A stretch of 64,000 nt of DNA from Solibacillus sp. FSL W7-1464. Its GTDB lineage: Bacteria > Bacillota > Bacilli > Bacillales_A > Planococcaceae. Location of the stretch: the NCBI RefSeq assembly GCF_038004425.1, contig NZ_JBBORC010000001.1, positions 225,001-289,000 on the forward strand, given 5' to 3'. Of this stretch, positions 40,344 through 48,818 are shown one piece after another. Each line of letters opens with the position of its first letter. Positions within the stretch are counted from its first letter, which is position 1. Below the pieces are notes generated by a model. The model made no database searches. It had not been told where the DNA came from and saw only the letters and a list, made by a program, of their open reading frames with translations. A program made the position numbers and the translations under genes.

Positions 40344-41612
40344 TTGGCTATTTTAATAAACAATGCAAATGAAGTATTAACAATGGAATGTGATGTGAAA
40401 TTACCGCGCCGCCGTGAGCAGATGAGCGAGCTCGGCCTGAAAAAAGAGGTAAGTGTATTAATCGAAGGAGACCGCATTGCAATGATTGCGCCTCTTGATG
40501 AAATAAAACAGGAATATCCGCATCTAGTAAGCGATGCCGAGGTTATTGATGCAAGAGGAAAAATTGTCATGCCGGGCCTTGTTGACTGCCATACACATTT
40601 AGTGCATGGGGGGACACGTGAGCATGAGCTGAATATGCGCCTTGCCGGAAAGTCCTATATGGATATTATGAATGCAGGCGGCGGGATTCACTATACGACG
40701 ACAAAAACACGTGAAGCGAGTTTTGATGATTTATATAACAAAACTGTTCAGCACTTAAACGAGTTTTTGCGTCACGGCGTTACGACAGTGGAAGCAAAAT
40801 CAGGCTATGGCCTTGATCTAGAAAACGAAATGAAACAGCTTCAAGTTGTGAAGAAGCTGCAGGAAGAGCATGTGGTCGATATTGTCTCGACCTTTATGGG
40901 CGCACATGCTGTTCCGAAAGAATTTAAAGGCAATGAAGATGAATTCGTAAAAATTATTATCGAGCAGATGATTCCGAAAGTGGCGGAGCTGGGGCTTGCA
41001 GAGTTTAATGATGTCTTTTGCGAAAAAGGGGTATTCACACCTGCGCAGACCCGCAGGATTTTGGAAGCGGGGAAAGAATACGGGCTGACACCGAAAATTC
41101 ATGCAGATGAAATCGAGCCGTATGAAGGTGCCGAACTTGCTGCAGAAGTCGGGGCCATCTCCGCAGAGCATTTGCTCGTTGCGTCAGATGAAGGGATTGC
41201 TGCTATGGCGAAGTCCGGTACGATTGCTGTACTCTTGCCGGGTACTGCCTTCTTCTTACGCGCACCGTATGCAAGAGGCCGCCTGATGGTCGATAGTGGC
41301 ATACCTGTAGCGATTTCAACAGACTTTAATCCGGGATCGTCCCCAACGATCAGCTTGCCGTTCATTCAAAATTTGGCATGCATGAACATGGGAATGACAA
41401 TGGAAGAAGTGCTTTGTGCAACGACAATCAATGCAGCCCATGCGATAAAACGCGCCGATCAGGTCGGCACGCTCGAAAAAGGAAAACAGGCCGATCTACT
41501 GATTTTGGATGTCCCGAATTATAAGCAGCTTCAGTATTTTTACGGGATGAATCATACCGACACTGTCATTAAAGCAGGAAACGTCGTTGTGAAAGGTGGC
41601 AGCTTACTGTGA
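40344..41612 (+). CDS. hutI: Imidazolonepropionase
   Basis: A 422 aa amidohydrolase. The metal motif HTHLVHGG (HxH) lies near residue 90, KIHADEIEP carries another metal His, and STDFNPGSSPT supplies the catalytic Asp. It opens the imidazolone ring to N-formimidoyl-L-glutamate. The TTG start at 40344 lies 6 bp after hutU with AAGGATGATG upstream. The stop overlaps the hutG start. Confidence 0.95.
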   Translation: MAILINNANEVLTMECDVKLPRRREQMSELGLKKEVSVLIEGDRIAMIAPLDEIKQEYPHLVSDAEVIDARGKIVMPGLVDCHTHLVHGGTREHELNMRLAGKSYMDIMNAGGGIHYTTTKTREASFDDLYNKTVQHLNEFLRHGVTTVEAKSGYGLDLENEMKQLQVVKKLQEEHVVDIVSTFMGAHAVPKEFKGNEDEFVKIIIEQMIPKVAELGLAEFNDVFCEKGVFTPAQTRRILEAGKEYGLTPKIHADEIEPYEGAELAAEVGAISAEHLLVASDEGIAAMAKSGTIAVLLPGTAFFLRAPYARGRLMVDSGIPVAISTDFNPGSSPTISLPFIQNLACMNMGMTMEEVLCATTINAAHAIKRADQVGTLEKGKQADLLILDVPNYKQLQYFYGMNHTDTVIKAGNVVVKGGSLL

Positions 41613-42577
41613 GCGCTTTTCTAGTAAGCCCGGCAACCTCCTGGAATCGTACGGAATGTGAAGACATGAAGGTAAAGGACTGGATTGTCCCAAGTTATGG
41701 CGAGCTTTCGGATTCCTTTGATGTTGTCATAACAGGGGTCCCGCTGTCCCGCTCGTCGATCAGTGCTTCGGCGGCTTCGGAATATCCGGATTTTTTCCGT
41801 AAAAGCTGGGATCTGTTTACGACGTATTCGATTGATGAAGATGTTGATATTCGTGCACTGCGGGTCGCTGATGTCGGTGATGTGAAAATGCACGGTACGA
41901 ATATTTTAGAGTGTCATGACAATATCGAACAGGCGATGACGGATGTTTTGAATGATTGTCCGGAAAGCTTTTATGTGCAAATCGGTGGGGATCATTCGAT
42001 TACTGCGCCGATTGTAAGAGCATTTGCCGGTTCTTCCGGTAAACGAATCGGAATTTTACAGTTCGATACCCATCTGGATTTACGTTCAACAGAATCAGAC
42101 GGACCGACAAACGGCACGCCGATCCGCCAGCTGCTGGATGCTGGGGTAATACGAGGCGAAGATGTGTACAACATCGGGCTGCACGGTTTTTACAATGCCC
42201 CGAGCCTTATACGTACTGCGGATCATTATGGGGTAAACCGTATTACATTAAAAGATTTCCGTCGTTGTGGTGCTGAGTCTGTAATCGCGAATGTCATGGA
42301 GGAGCTTTCCAGTAAAGTGGATCTTGTTTACTTGACAGTAGATATGGACGTACTTGATATTGCCTACGCACCGGGAGTACCTGCTTCTACACCAGGTGGC
42401 ATGCGGACAGACGAGCTGTTCGATTTGCTGTATGAAGTGGGGAAATACGAAATTGTAAAAGGGATGGATTTTGTCTGCGTCGACCCGCACCGTGATACAC
42501 GCGAATTGCAGACGGTTAAAGCCGGAGTGTACGCGTTTTTAACAATGATGGTTTCGAGATTTGTTCATTTGAAATAA
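41609..42577 (+). CDS. hutG: Formimidoylglutamase
   Basis: A 322 aa ureohydrolase-fold enzyme. The manganese ligands are visible in GGDHS, FDTHLDLR and TVDMDVLD, with YAPGVPASTPGG following. It hydrolyses formimidoylglutamate to glutamate and formamide, the last step of the pathway. The GTG at 41609 overlaps the hutI stop. An internal ATG at residue 20 (MKVKDWIV) is a possible alternative start. A terminator follows directly. Confidence 0.9.
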   Translation: MSAFLVSPATSWNRTECEDMKVKDWIVPSYGELSDSFDVVITGVPLSRSSISASAASEYPDFFRKSWDLFTTYSIDEDVDIRALRVADVGDVKMHGTNILECHDNIEQAMTDVLNDCPESFYVQIGGDHSITAPIVRAFAGSSGKRIGILQFDTHLDLRSTESDGPTNGTPIRQLLDAGVIRGEDVYNIGLHGFYNAPSLIRTADHYGVNRITLKDFRRCGAESVIANVMEELSSKVDLVYLTVDMDVLDIAYAPGVPASTPGGMRTDELFDLLYEVGKYEIVKGMDFVCVDPHRDTRELQTVKAGVYAFLTMMVSRFVHLK

Positions 42578-42587
42578 TGAGGGTAAT

Positions 42588-42632
42588 GGGCTGTTTGAAA
42601 AGTGTAACCGCTTTTCGAACGGTCCGTTTTTT
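42588..42632 (+). terminator. Intrinsic terminator of the hutUIG operon
   Basis: GGGCTGTTTGAAAAG pairs with CTTTTCGAACGGTCC and GTTTTTT follows. The 21-bp phased array begins 7 bp further on. Confidence 0.85.
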
Positions 42633-42638
42633 ATGCTT

Positions 42639-42810
42639 TTCTAATAAGTTCAGAGATTTTCTAATATCCGTATTCAAGCTTCTAATAAACCGGCTATTTT
42701 CTAATAAAGCACAGGGAACTTCTAATATCGATCCCCGATTTTCGAATATAGAGTCGAAAGTTTCAAATATTGCCCACGAGTTTTCTAATATACTCATAAA
42801 TCTTCTAATA
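42639..42810 (+). repeat. Helically phased array 1: nine TTCTAATA boxes about 21 bp apart
   Basis: Copies of TTCTAATA start at 42639, 42659, 42680, 42699, 42720, 42741 (TTCGAATA), 42762 (TTCAAATA), 42783 and 42803. The intervals are 20, 21, 19, 21, 21, 21, 21 and 20 bp. The 12-13 bp between boxes differ in each unit. The array lies between the hut terminator and a small membrane-protein gene (ATG 42903). The minus-strand frame at 42516-42797 translates the central units as heptads, but the 19 and 20 bp steps break the frame and there is no ribosome site. Confidence 0.9.
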
Positions 42811-42902
42811 AAAAGCCAACTGCCGTACAGGAAAATTTATGAAACTTCTCCTCGTCCCCACTCGTAAATAGTAACAATTACTTTCACAAAGGGGGGTCTT
42901 GC

Positions 42903-43175
42903 ATGAAACGTAAAATCCTGTTCGCATTCATCGGAGCACTGCTCTTACATATTCTATATTTCACCGCACAGCTGTTAATCGGATTAGTTCAAACATTCTT
43001 TTACAAACCGCAATTCGCACCGAATACGGTTGAACTACAATCTGAAATAACATTCGGTTTTGTTAACCAAGGAACCCCGATATTACTGCTTGGAAGTTAT
43101 ATTGGTGTAGCACTTCTTATATTCGCTGTGCTCAGTTTAAAAAAGAAAGGCGTGAACAGCATTGATCGAAATTAA
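42903..43175 (+). CDS. Small membrane protein, unknown
   Basis: A 90 aa protein with two hydrophobic segments (about residues 5-30 and 56-80) joined by a polar loop. I do not recognise a family. AAAGGGGGG precedes the ATG at 42903. It overlaps the start of the RtcB-family gene by 14 nt, so the two are probably cotranscribed and coupled. The phased TTCTAATA array lies upstream, ending about 92 bp before its start. Confidence 0.65.
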   Translation: MKRKILFAFIGALLLHILYFTAQLLIGLVQTFFYKPQFAPNTVELQSEITFGFVNQGTPILLLGSYIGVALLIFAVLSLKKKGVNSIDRN

Positions 43176-44367
43176 CGGAAAATATACAAATGCGAAAATT
43201 TATACGAACACACCGCAGGAAGCGGCAATTCAGCAAATTGATGAACTCGTCAATCAGTCGTTTATGGAAGGAACAAAAGTGCGGATTATGCCCGATTACC
43301 ATGCCGGAAAAGGCTGTGTCATCGGTACAACGATTCAGTTGAATGACCGCGTCGTACCGAATCTCGTCGGTGTTGATGTAGGGTGTGGGGTGCTTGTTTC
43401 GGAAATCGGTAAAGGCGAAATTGATTTTAATAAACTCGATGCAACAATCCGACGTTTTGTACCGAGCGGTAATGAAATCCATGGAACGGCGCTAAAAGTA
43501 AAAGATGCAGAACGTTTTGCCAACGAAAACTTCATCGCACGTGGCCTGCAAAATGAGTATACAGGACGCTCGCTTGGTACATTGGGCGGCGGCAATCATT
43601 TTATTGAGCTTGCAAAGGATGAGACGGGCGTTCATTATTTATTGATCCATACGGGCTCACGCTATGTCGGAGCAAAGATGGCGAACTGGCATCAGAAGCG
43701 TGCATTTGAGTCATTGCAGCGTGAAGATTTATCCGAAAGAATTGCGGCATTGAAAGAAGCAGGAAACAGCAGAGACATTCAAAAAATGATTCAAGCATAT
43801 AAGAATGAAAATCCGGTTGTGCCAAAGGATTTGGCTTATTTGGAAGGCGAACTGTTCGAGGATTATATTGCCGACATGAAACTGGCACAGCGTTTTGCAC
43901 ATGAAAACCGTATGCTTATTGCCAAGACAATCGCGGTGCATATGAAGTGGGAATTCGCGGAGCAGTTTGATTCCGTACACAATTATATTGATACGGATGC
44001 CATGATTTTGCGTAAAGGGGCAGTGCGTGCGGCAAAGGATGAAAAGCTCGTCATTCCGATGAATATGCGGGACGGTTCGCTTATTTGTATCGGAAAAGGG
44101 AATGCCGACTGGAATGAATCCGCCCCACATGGAGCAGGACGAATTTACTCGCGGACAGCGGCGATGAAAAACTTGTCGATGGATGATTTCAAACAGACGA
44201 TGCAAGGAATTTGGACAACTTCGGTAAGTGAGGAAACGCTCGACGAAGCACCGATGGCCTATAAGCCGATGCAGGAAATTGTCGAGCAAATCGAAGAAAC
44301 GGTGACAATCCAGAAGCACGTGACACCGGTTTATAATTTCAAAGCGAGCGATAAATGGAAGAGATAG
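43162..44367 (+). CDS. RtcB-family RNA ligase-like protein
   Basis: A 401 aa RtcB-family protein. Metal and guanylylation landmarks are visible: DYHAGKG, GVDVGCGV, GGGNHFIE and PHGAGR, where the late His is the guanylate acceptor in RtcB. The family joins 2',3'-cyclic phosphate or 3'-phosphate RNA ends to 5'-OH ends with GTP and Mn2+. It is shorter than E. coli RtcB-type proteins and the usual Cys-His of the late motif reads Pro-His here. This places it in a divergent bacterial subgroup whose role is less certain. TTG start at 43162. Confidence 0.82.
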   Translation: MIEINGKYTNAKIYTNTPQEAAIQQIDELVNQSFMEGTKVRIMPDYHAGKGCVIGTTIQLNDRVVPNLVGVDVGCGVLVSEIGKGEIDFNKLDATIRRFVPSGNEIHGTALKVKDAERFANENFIARGLQNEYTGRSLGTLGGGNHFIELAKDETGVHYLLIHTGSRYVGAKMANWHQKRAFESLQREDLSERIAALKEAGNSRDIQKMIQAYKNENPVVPKDLAYLEGELFEDYIADMKLAQRFAHENRMLIAKTIAVHMKWEFAEQFDSVHNYIDTDAMILRKGAVRAAKDEKLVIPMNMRDGSLICIGKGNADWNESAPHGAGRIYSRTAAMKNLSMDDFKQTMQGIWTTSVSEETLDEAPMAYKPMQEIVEQIEETVTIQKHVTPVYNFKASDKWKR

Positions 44368-44401
44368 GTATAATAAAGCTTACTCTATTAAAAGGACAAT
44401 G

Positions 44402-44441
44402 TAGCCACTTGGTGCGATAATTATTCGGCGCCAAGTGGCTT
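44402..44441 (+). terminator. Probable terminator after the RtcB-family gene
   Basis: AGCCACTTGG pairs with CCAAGTGGCT, with inner GC pairs. The T-tract behind it is weak (TCTATTGTTTT), so efficiency is uncertain. Confidence 0.6.
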
Positions 44442-44579
44442 CTATTGTTTTCGCTGAGTACTGTAATCGAGCATATTGACCATGTACTACAGCTGCTTTT
44501 CTCAATTGTTAGAATTAATGAAATATTCTTATGCTATAATCATCTAAAGTAATAACTGCCAAAATAGAGGTAATAGTAT

Positions 44580-46163
44580 ATGGAAAGAAGCTCATTAAAT
44601 TTTCGTTTTTTTAAGTATAATACCATTCTAGCAATAATGATTTTAGTCATAAGTTTATTTTTAACCTACTTTATTATTGGAGAAATTGTAGAAAAGGAAA
44701 TGGGTGAGCGGGCACTGGGTATAGCGAAAGTCGCCTCGGAACACCCAGTCATTATAGAAGGACTGAAGCAATCCCAAACATCATCGGAAATTCAAGAAAT
44801 TGCGCTACAGTTTCAGCAAAATGCCAATGCTGAATATGTGGTTATTGGAGATGAAAATGAAATCAGGTATGCACACCCCGTAAAAGAACGAATAGGGGAA
44901 AAAATGGTTGGTGATGATAATGCCAAAGCACTAATCGATGGAGAAGTTTACGTTTCTATTGCGGAAGGGACATTAGGTAAAGCATTACGCGGTAAGGCGC
45001 CTGTAAAAGATGAAAGCGGGAAAATCATCGGTGTCGTTTCGGTTGGTTTTTTATTTACCGATATCTTTTCAGCAAATATTATTTATTCCAAGTATTTAGT
45101 AATAGTATTTTTTATTACCATTATATTATCTATTATCCTGGCCACTTATTTCTCCAATAAGACAAAAGCACAGCTATTGGATTATGAACCTCAGGAAATT
45201 GTAAAAATATTGTCGGAGCGAAATGCTATATTAGAATCGATTCGAGAAGGAATTATTATGGTTGATCGAAACGGTAATATTACATTGATTAATCAATCTG
45301 CCAAGGCGATTTTAAGAAGTGGAGAATCTGAGATAGGAAAAAATATTAGTGAAGTTATTCCGAATACACATTTAATTAAAGTGATGGATTCTGGCCACGA
45401 ACAATTAGACCGGATGATGACCATTAATGGTGTGAAAACTTTAGTAAATCGTGTTCCGATTATTAATAAGGGGAAAGTAACCGGTGCGGTGTCCAGTTTT
45501 AGACCTTTTGAAGAAATTGACTTAGTTGCAAATGAACTATCACAGGTAAAACAATATATCGAATCCCTTCGAGCGCAAACACATGAGTACAATAACTTTT
45601 TATACACAATTTCAGGGTTGATTCAACTGAAGGAGTATGATGAAGCACTATACTTAATTCACTCTGAGCGAATTGGGAACCATGCGCTAATATCCTTTTT
45701 AAATGAAAAAATACAAGATACGTTTATTTGTGGTTTAATCATAGGATTCTATAATAGAGCAAAAGAGTTAAAAGTTACGTTATTACTAGATGAAGATAGT
45801 TTTTGTGGGAAACTAGGTCAACATCTTGAAAAGCATTTACTCATTTCAGTCCTAGGAAATTTAGTTACAAATGCCTTTGAAGCGGTAGAGCATTTAGATG
45901 AAGAAGAACGTATTGTACGGATTTATATTTATGAAGATGAAAAAGAGGTTATTTGTGAAATTGAAGATTCAGGGAATGGTATTGATGAACAGGTAATCCA
46001 CAGTATATTTGAAAAAAAGCAATCCACAAAAGGCGAAGAACATCGTGGCTATGGTTTGTATATTGTCGATGAAAACTTGAGAAAATTAAATGGTTCGATC
46101 GCAATTGAACGAGGAGAATTAGGTGGGGCACTGTTCATTTTTTCAATTCCAAAAGAGGGGTGA
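44580..46163 (+). CDS. CitA/DcuS-type sensor histidine kinase
   Basis: A 527 aa membrane sensor. The first membrane helix spans about residues 15-35 and an extracytoplasmic PAS-like (sCache) domain about 36-165. A second helix spans about 170-195 and a cytosolic PAS domain about 215-320. The H-box QTHEYNNFLYTISG and a GHKL ATPase end (NLVTNAFEAV, GNGID, HRGYGLYIV) follow. The layout is that of the CitA/DcuS/DctS family, which senses di- and tricarboxylates outside the cell. With the regulator at 46169 and tctCBA at 47257 it probably controls tricarboxylate uptake. Confidence 0.9.
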   Translation: MERSSLNFRFFKYNTILAIMILVISLFLTYFIIGEIVEKEMGERALGIAKVASEHPVIIEGLKQSQTSSEIQEIALQFQQNANAEYVVIGDENEIRYAHPVKERIGEKMVGDDNAKALIDGEVYVSIAEGTLGKALRGKAPVKDESGKIIGVVSVGFLFTDIFSANIIYSKYLVIVFFITIILSIILATYFSNKTKAQLLDYEPQEIVKILSERNAILESIREGIIMVDRNGNITLINQSAKAILRSGESEIGKNISEVIPNTHLIKVMDSGHEQLDRMMTINGVKTLVNRVPIINKGKVTGAVSSFRPFEEIDLVANELSQVKQYIESLRAQTHEYNNFLYTISGLIQLKEYDEALYLIHSERIGNHALISFLNEKIQDTFICGLIIGFYNRAKELKVTLLLDEDSFCGKLGQHLEKHLLISVLGNLVTNAFEAVEHLDEEERIVRIYIYEDEKEVICEIEDSGNGIDEQVIHSIFEKKQSTKGEEHRGYGLYIVDENLRKLNGSIAIERGELGGALFIFSIPKEG

Positions 46164-46168
46164 GAAAT

Positions 46169-46858
46169 ATGGGGAATACAATTGAAGTATTAATCGTTGA
46201 AGACGATATCCGTATTGCTCAAATACATGAAAAGTTTATTGGGCAAATTGAAGGTTTTAAGACAATAGGTATGTCTCATACAGTTGAAGAGGCAAAAATT
46301 TGGCTAGATACAATAAAACCAGACTTGATTTTGCTTGATATATACTTTGCCGATAACCTGGGGACAGAACTAATAGATTATATTAGGCAAAAAGATATGG
46401 ATACCGATATTATTTTAATTACGGCAGCAGCGGAGGTAGAAATTGTAAAGAAAGCATATGCGAGCGGTGTGATTGATTTTTTATTAAAACCTTTAACACT
46501 ACAGCGTTTCACTGAATGCCTTCTCAACTATAAAGAGAAAAAAACAATTTTAAACTCCACCGACCGGTTGCAGGCCGAAGATATTAAAAAACTGTGGAAT
46601 AACCTTACATATGCAGGTGAATTTGATAAGGGAAGCAATCCAAAAGGCATTGATTCCGTGACGAAAGGAAAAGTGGTAACCTATATTCAAAATTGTGATG
46701 AAGGAATTACTGCTGAAAAGCTTGGCAATGAAATAGGGATAAGTAGAACAACAGCGAGGCGTTATTTGGAGCATCTAATGGATGAAAAGGTAATTTTTGT
46801 TGAGCATATTTATGGTTATGTAGGCAGACCAGAGCGCCGATACTTTATAAAAAAATAA
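46169..46858 (+). CDS. CitB/DcuR-type response regulator
   Basis: A 229 aa regulator. The receiver has VEDD, the phospho-acceptor Asp in LILLDIYF and Lys in LLKPL. A linker and a C-terminal helix-turn-helix follow (ITAEKLGNEIGISRTTARRYLEHL). This is the partner of the kinase upstream, whose stop lies 5 nt before. ATG 46169 follows GAGGGG. The frame also opens at GTG 46160. The likely target is the tct operon downstream. Confidence 0.9.
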   Translation: MGNTIEVLIVEDDIRIAQIHEKFIGQIEGFKTIGMSHTVEEAKIWLDTIKPDLILLDIYFADNLGTELIDYIRQKDMDTDIILITAAAEVEIVKKAYASGVIDFLLKPLTLQRFTECLLNYKEKKTILNSTDRLQAEDIKKLWNNLTYAGEFDKGSNPKGIDSVTKGKVVTYIQNCDEGITAEKLGNEIGISRTTARRYLEHLMDEKVIFVEHIYGYVGRPERRYFIKK

Positions 46859-46866
46859 ATGAACAT

Positions 46867-47119
46867 GAGGCTGGGACATAAGTAGAATTACCGGTGAATA
46901 AGAAGAAGCTCTTTATTAAGAAACTAATATTTCGGAAAATTGATTGGAATGCAGGGCGACTCCTACGGGAACAGCACGACGCCTGAGACTACAGGCTCAG
47001 GCCGTGCCCGTGGAAAGCGTCCCGGAATGGAAATCAATTTTAACGCTTAGCAAAAAAACACTATTTTCCTCTTAGAGGAAAATAGTGTTTTTGGGTTATG
47101 TCCCGGCCTCTTTTTTTTT
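46867..47119 (+). repeat. Long terminator-like inverted repeat containing a dispersed-type element
   Basis: GAGGCTGGGACATAA (46867-46881) pairs with TTATGTCCCGGCCTC (47096-47110), and a T-run follows. Inside lies an element of about 105 bp bounded by AAATTGATT/AATCAATTT (about 46937-47042) with several GC-rich internal inverted repeats. A second hairpin follows (47052-47092, AACACTATTTTCCT/AGGAAAATAGTGTT). The arrangement resembles repeat-bearing terminators found in many copies in Bacillaceae relatives. I recognise the style but cannot count copies. It separates the regulator gene from tctC. Confidence 0.7.
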
Positions 47120-47212
47120 ATGCCGTGAACAATATGAACAATATAGACAGTATGAAAATAAAAGACAATAGTTTCGTTATATATAAAAAAGACACATTAT
47201 CACTTTTAATTA

Positions 47213-47226
47213 AGATAACGCTTACA
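47213..47226 (+). promoter_or_regulatory. Candidate CcpA cre site upstream of tctC
   Basis: AGATAACGCTTACA resembles the cre consensus (TGWNANCGNTNWCA) at most defined positions, including the central CG and the ACA end. It lies about 30 bp before the tctC start, a position that would block transcription when glucose is present. The match is imperfect. Confidence 0.4.
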
Positions 47227-47256
47227 TAACGCGTAAAACAGAAGGGGGACTATTTT

Positions 47257-48276
47257 ATGACATTGAAAAAAAAGCTACTAACTTTATTTTCAGCAGCGGC
47301 GTTAACACTTGCATTAGCAGCTTGTAATGATAGTGAGGGGACATCATCAGGCGACAAAGAATATCCAACGAGTAACTTAACAATCGTGGCACCATCCGGG
47401 GCTGGCGGAGGATGGGATTTAACATCTCGTTCAATTGCAAAAGTTATGAATGAAACAAAATTAATCGAAAAACCAATAACAGTAGAAAATAAACCAGGTG
47501 GTGGCGGTGCCGTATTCATGGCAACATACGCAACAAAAGAAGCAAAAAACGACTATATGTTAATGGTAAAGTCACCACCGATTTTAATTAACAACTTAAA
47601 GGCAGAAGGTAATAGTCCTTACGGTTATAAAGATACGACACCTTTAGCGCAGCTAACGAAGGATTTTGGTGCAATTGTTGTCCGTACTGATTCTCCTTAC
47701 GAATCGTTGACCGATTTATTGGATGCTGTTAAAGCTGATCCAACAGCACTTACAATGGCTGGCGGTTCAGCTCCAGGTTCAATGGATCATTTAGTTACAA
47801 TTTTACCTGCATACGAGTACGGCATTGATCCTAAAGCAGTAAAATATGTTTCTTATGATGGCGGCGGGGAAGCGATGGCGGCATTATTAGGAAATAACGC
47901 CGATGCGATCGGAACGGATATTTCAACAGTAACACCTTATGTGAAGAGTGGAGATGTTCGAGTATTGGCAGTTACATCACCGGAAAAATTAGCGCTTGAA
48001 GGTCTGGAAGAAATCCCGACATTATATGACTTAGGGATTGAGTCAGAGTTTACTATTTGGCGTGGTATTTTCGGACCGAAAGATATGTCTGATACAGCCA
48101 AGGATTATTGGGTTGAAAAATTAACAGAGTTAAATGATAAAGAGGAATGGAAAGCTGAATTAGAGCGTAACGGCTGGGAACAAGATTTCCGTGTAGGCGA
48201 TGATTTCACGAAATTCCTTGAAGAACAAGAAGGAACGATTACAGAAATTTTAACAGCTTTAGGTATGCAAAAATAA
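47257..48276 (+). CDS. tctC: Tripartite tricarboxylate transporter solute-binding lipoprotein TctC
   Basis: A 339 aa extracytoplasmic binding protein. The lipobox LALAAC puts the lipidated Cys at residue 23. The mature part shows the TTT receptor fold (TIVAPSGAGGGWDLTSR, ENKPGGGG, GGSAPGSMDH). It captures citrate or a related carboxylate outside the cell and delivers it to TctAB. AGAAGGGGG precedes the ATG. It is first in a tctC-tctB-tctA operon. Confidence 0.92.
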   Translation: MTLKKKLLTLFSAAALTLALAACNDSEGTSSGDKEYPTSNLTIVAPSGAGGGWDLTSRSIAKVMNETKLIEKPITVENKPGGGGAVFMATYATKEAKNDYMLMVKSPPILINNLKAEGNSPYGYKDTTPLAQLTKDFGAIVVRTDSPYESLTDLLDAVKADPTALTMAGGSAPGSMDHLVTILPAYEYGIDPKAVKYVSYDGGGEAMAALLGNNADAIGTDISTVTPYVKSGDVRVLAVTSPEKLALEGLEEIPTLYDLGIESEFTIWRGIFGPKDMSDTAKDYWVEKLTELNDKEEWKAELERNGWEQDFRVGDDFTKFLEEQEGTITEILTALGMQK

Positions 48277-48334
48277 TTAAACGATGATGTGGGCATGTAA
48301 TTGCCCTCATCTGCTTTATAGGAGGTGTACAACG

Positions 48335-48799
48335 ATGAATTTAAAATTTGACCGTGTTGCTAGCGTTGTATTTTTGATGCTAGGAATACTGATTATCGTC
48401 GAATCCCAAAAAATATCTGCAAGTGCATACGGCTCTCAAATTGGGCCGAGTACATTTCCGTTTGGATTAGGAATAGCTTTAATTATATTAAGTATTTTAC
48501 TATTTTTTGAAACGGTTCGTCATAAGGCAATGTACAAAAATATTGAGGATAAAGAAGGGGAGAAATCCTCTAATTATAAGCAATTTTTAATTATTTTTAT
48601 CTCAGCGGTTGCTTATGCATTTTTACTTGAAAAACTAGGTTATTTAGTTACGACCTTTGCATTTTTATTAATATCATTCCAAACACTTGAGCGAGGAAAG
48701 TGGGTTAGTTCGATAATAGTGGCAGCTGCGTTTTCAGCAATTATTTACTTCGGCTTTGTTAACGTATTAGGTGGATCATTACCTAAATTCCCACTCTAA
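48335..48799 (+). CDS. tctB: Tripartite tricarboxylate transporter small membrane subunit TctB
   Basis: A 154 aa membrane protein with about four hydrophobic segments, matching TctB, the small subunit of the TTT transporter. ATG 48335 follows TAGGAGG. The open frame runs 51 nt further upstream without support. The gene sits between tctC and tctA. Confidence 0.88.
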   Translation: MNLKFDRVASVVFLMLGILIIVESQKISASAYGSQIGPSTFPFGLGIALIILSILLFFETVRHKAMYKNIEDKEGEKSSNYKQFLIIFISAVAYAFLLEKLGYLVTTFAFLLISFQTLERGKWVSSIIVAAAFSAIIYFGFVNVLGGSLPKFPL

Positions 48800-48818
48800 A
48801 TAGAAAGGAGGAGCTGAT

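Noticed and set aside
42516-42797. Minus-strand 93-codon frame with heptad-like repeats (ILENSWA, IFETFDS, IFENRGS)
   Set aside because: The heptads follow from the 21 bp period. The frame breaks where steps are 19 or 20 bp, it has no ribosome site, and it overlaps the hut terminator and the hutG end.
42639-42810. CRISPR array
   Set aside because: The repeated box is only 8 nt with 12-13 nt between boxes. CRISPR repeats are about 24-40 nt with longer spacers, and no cas gene is present.
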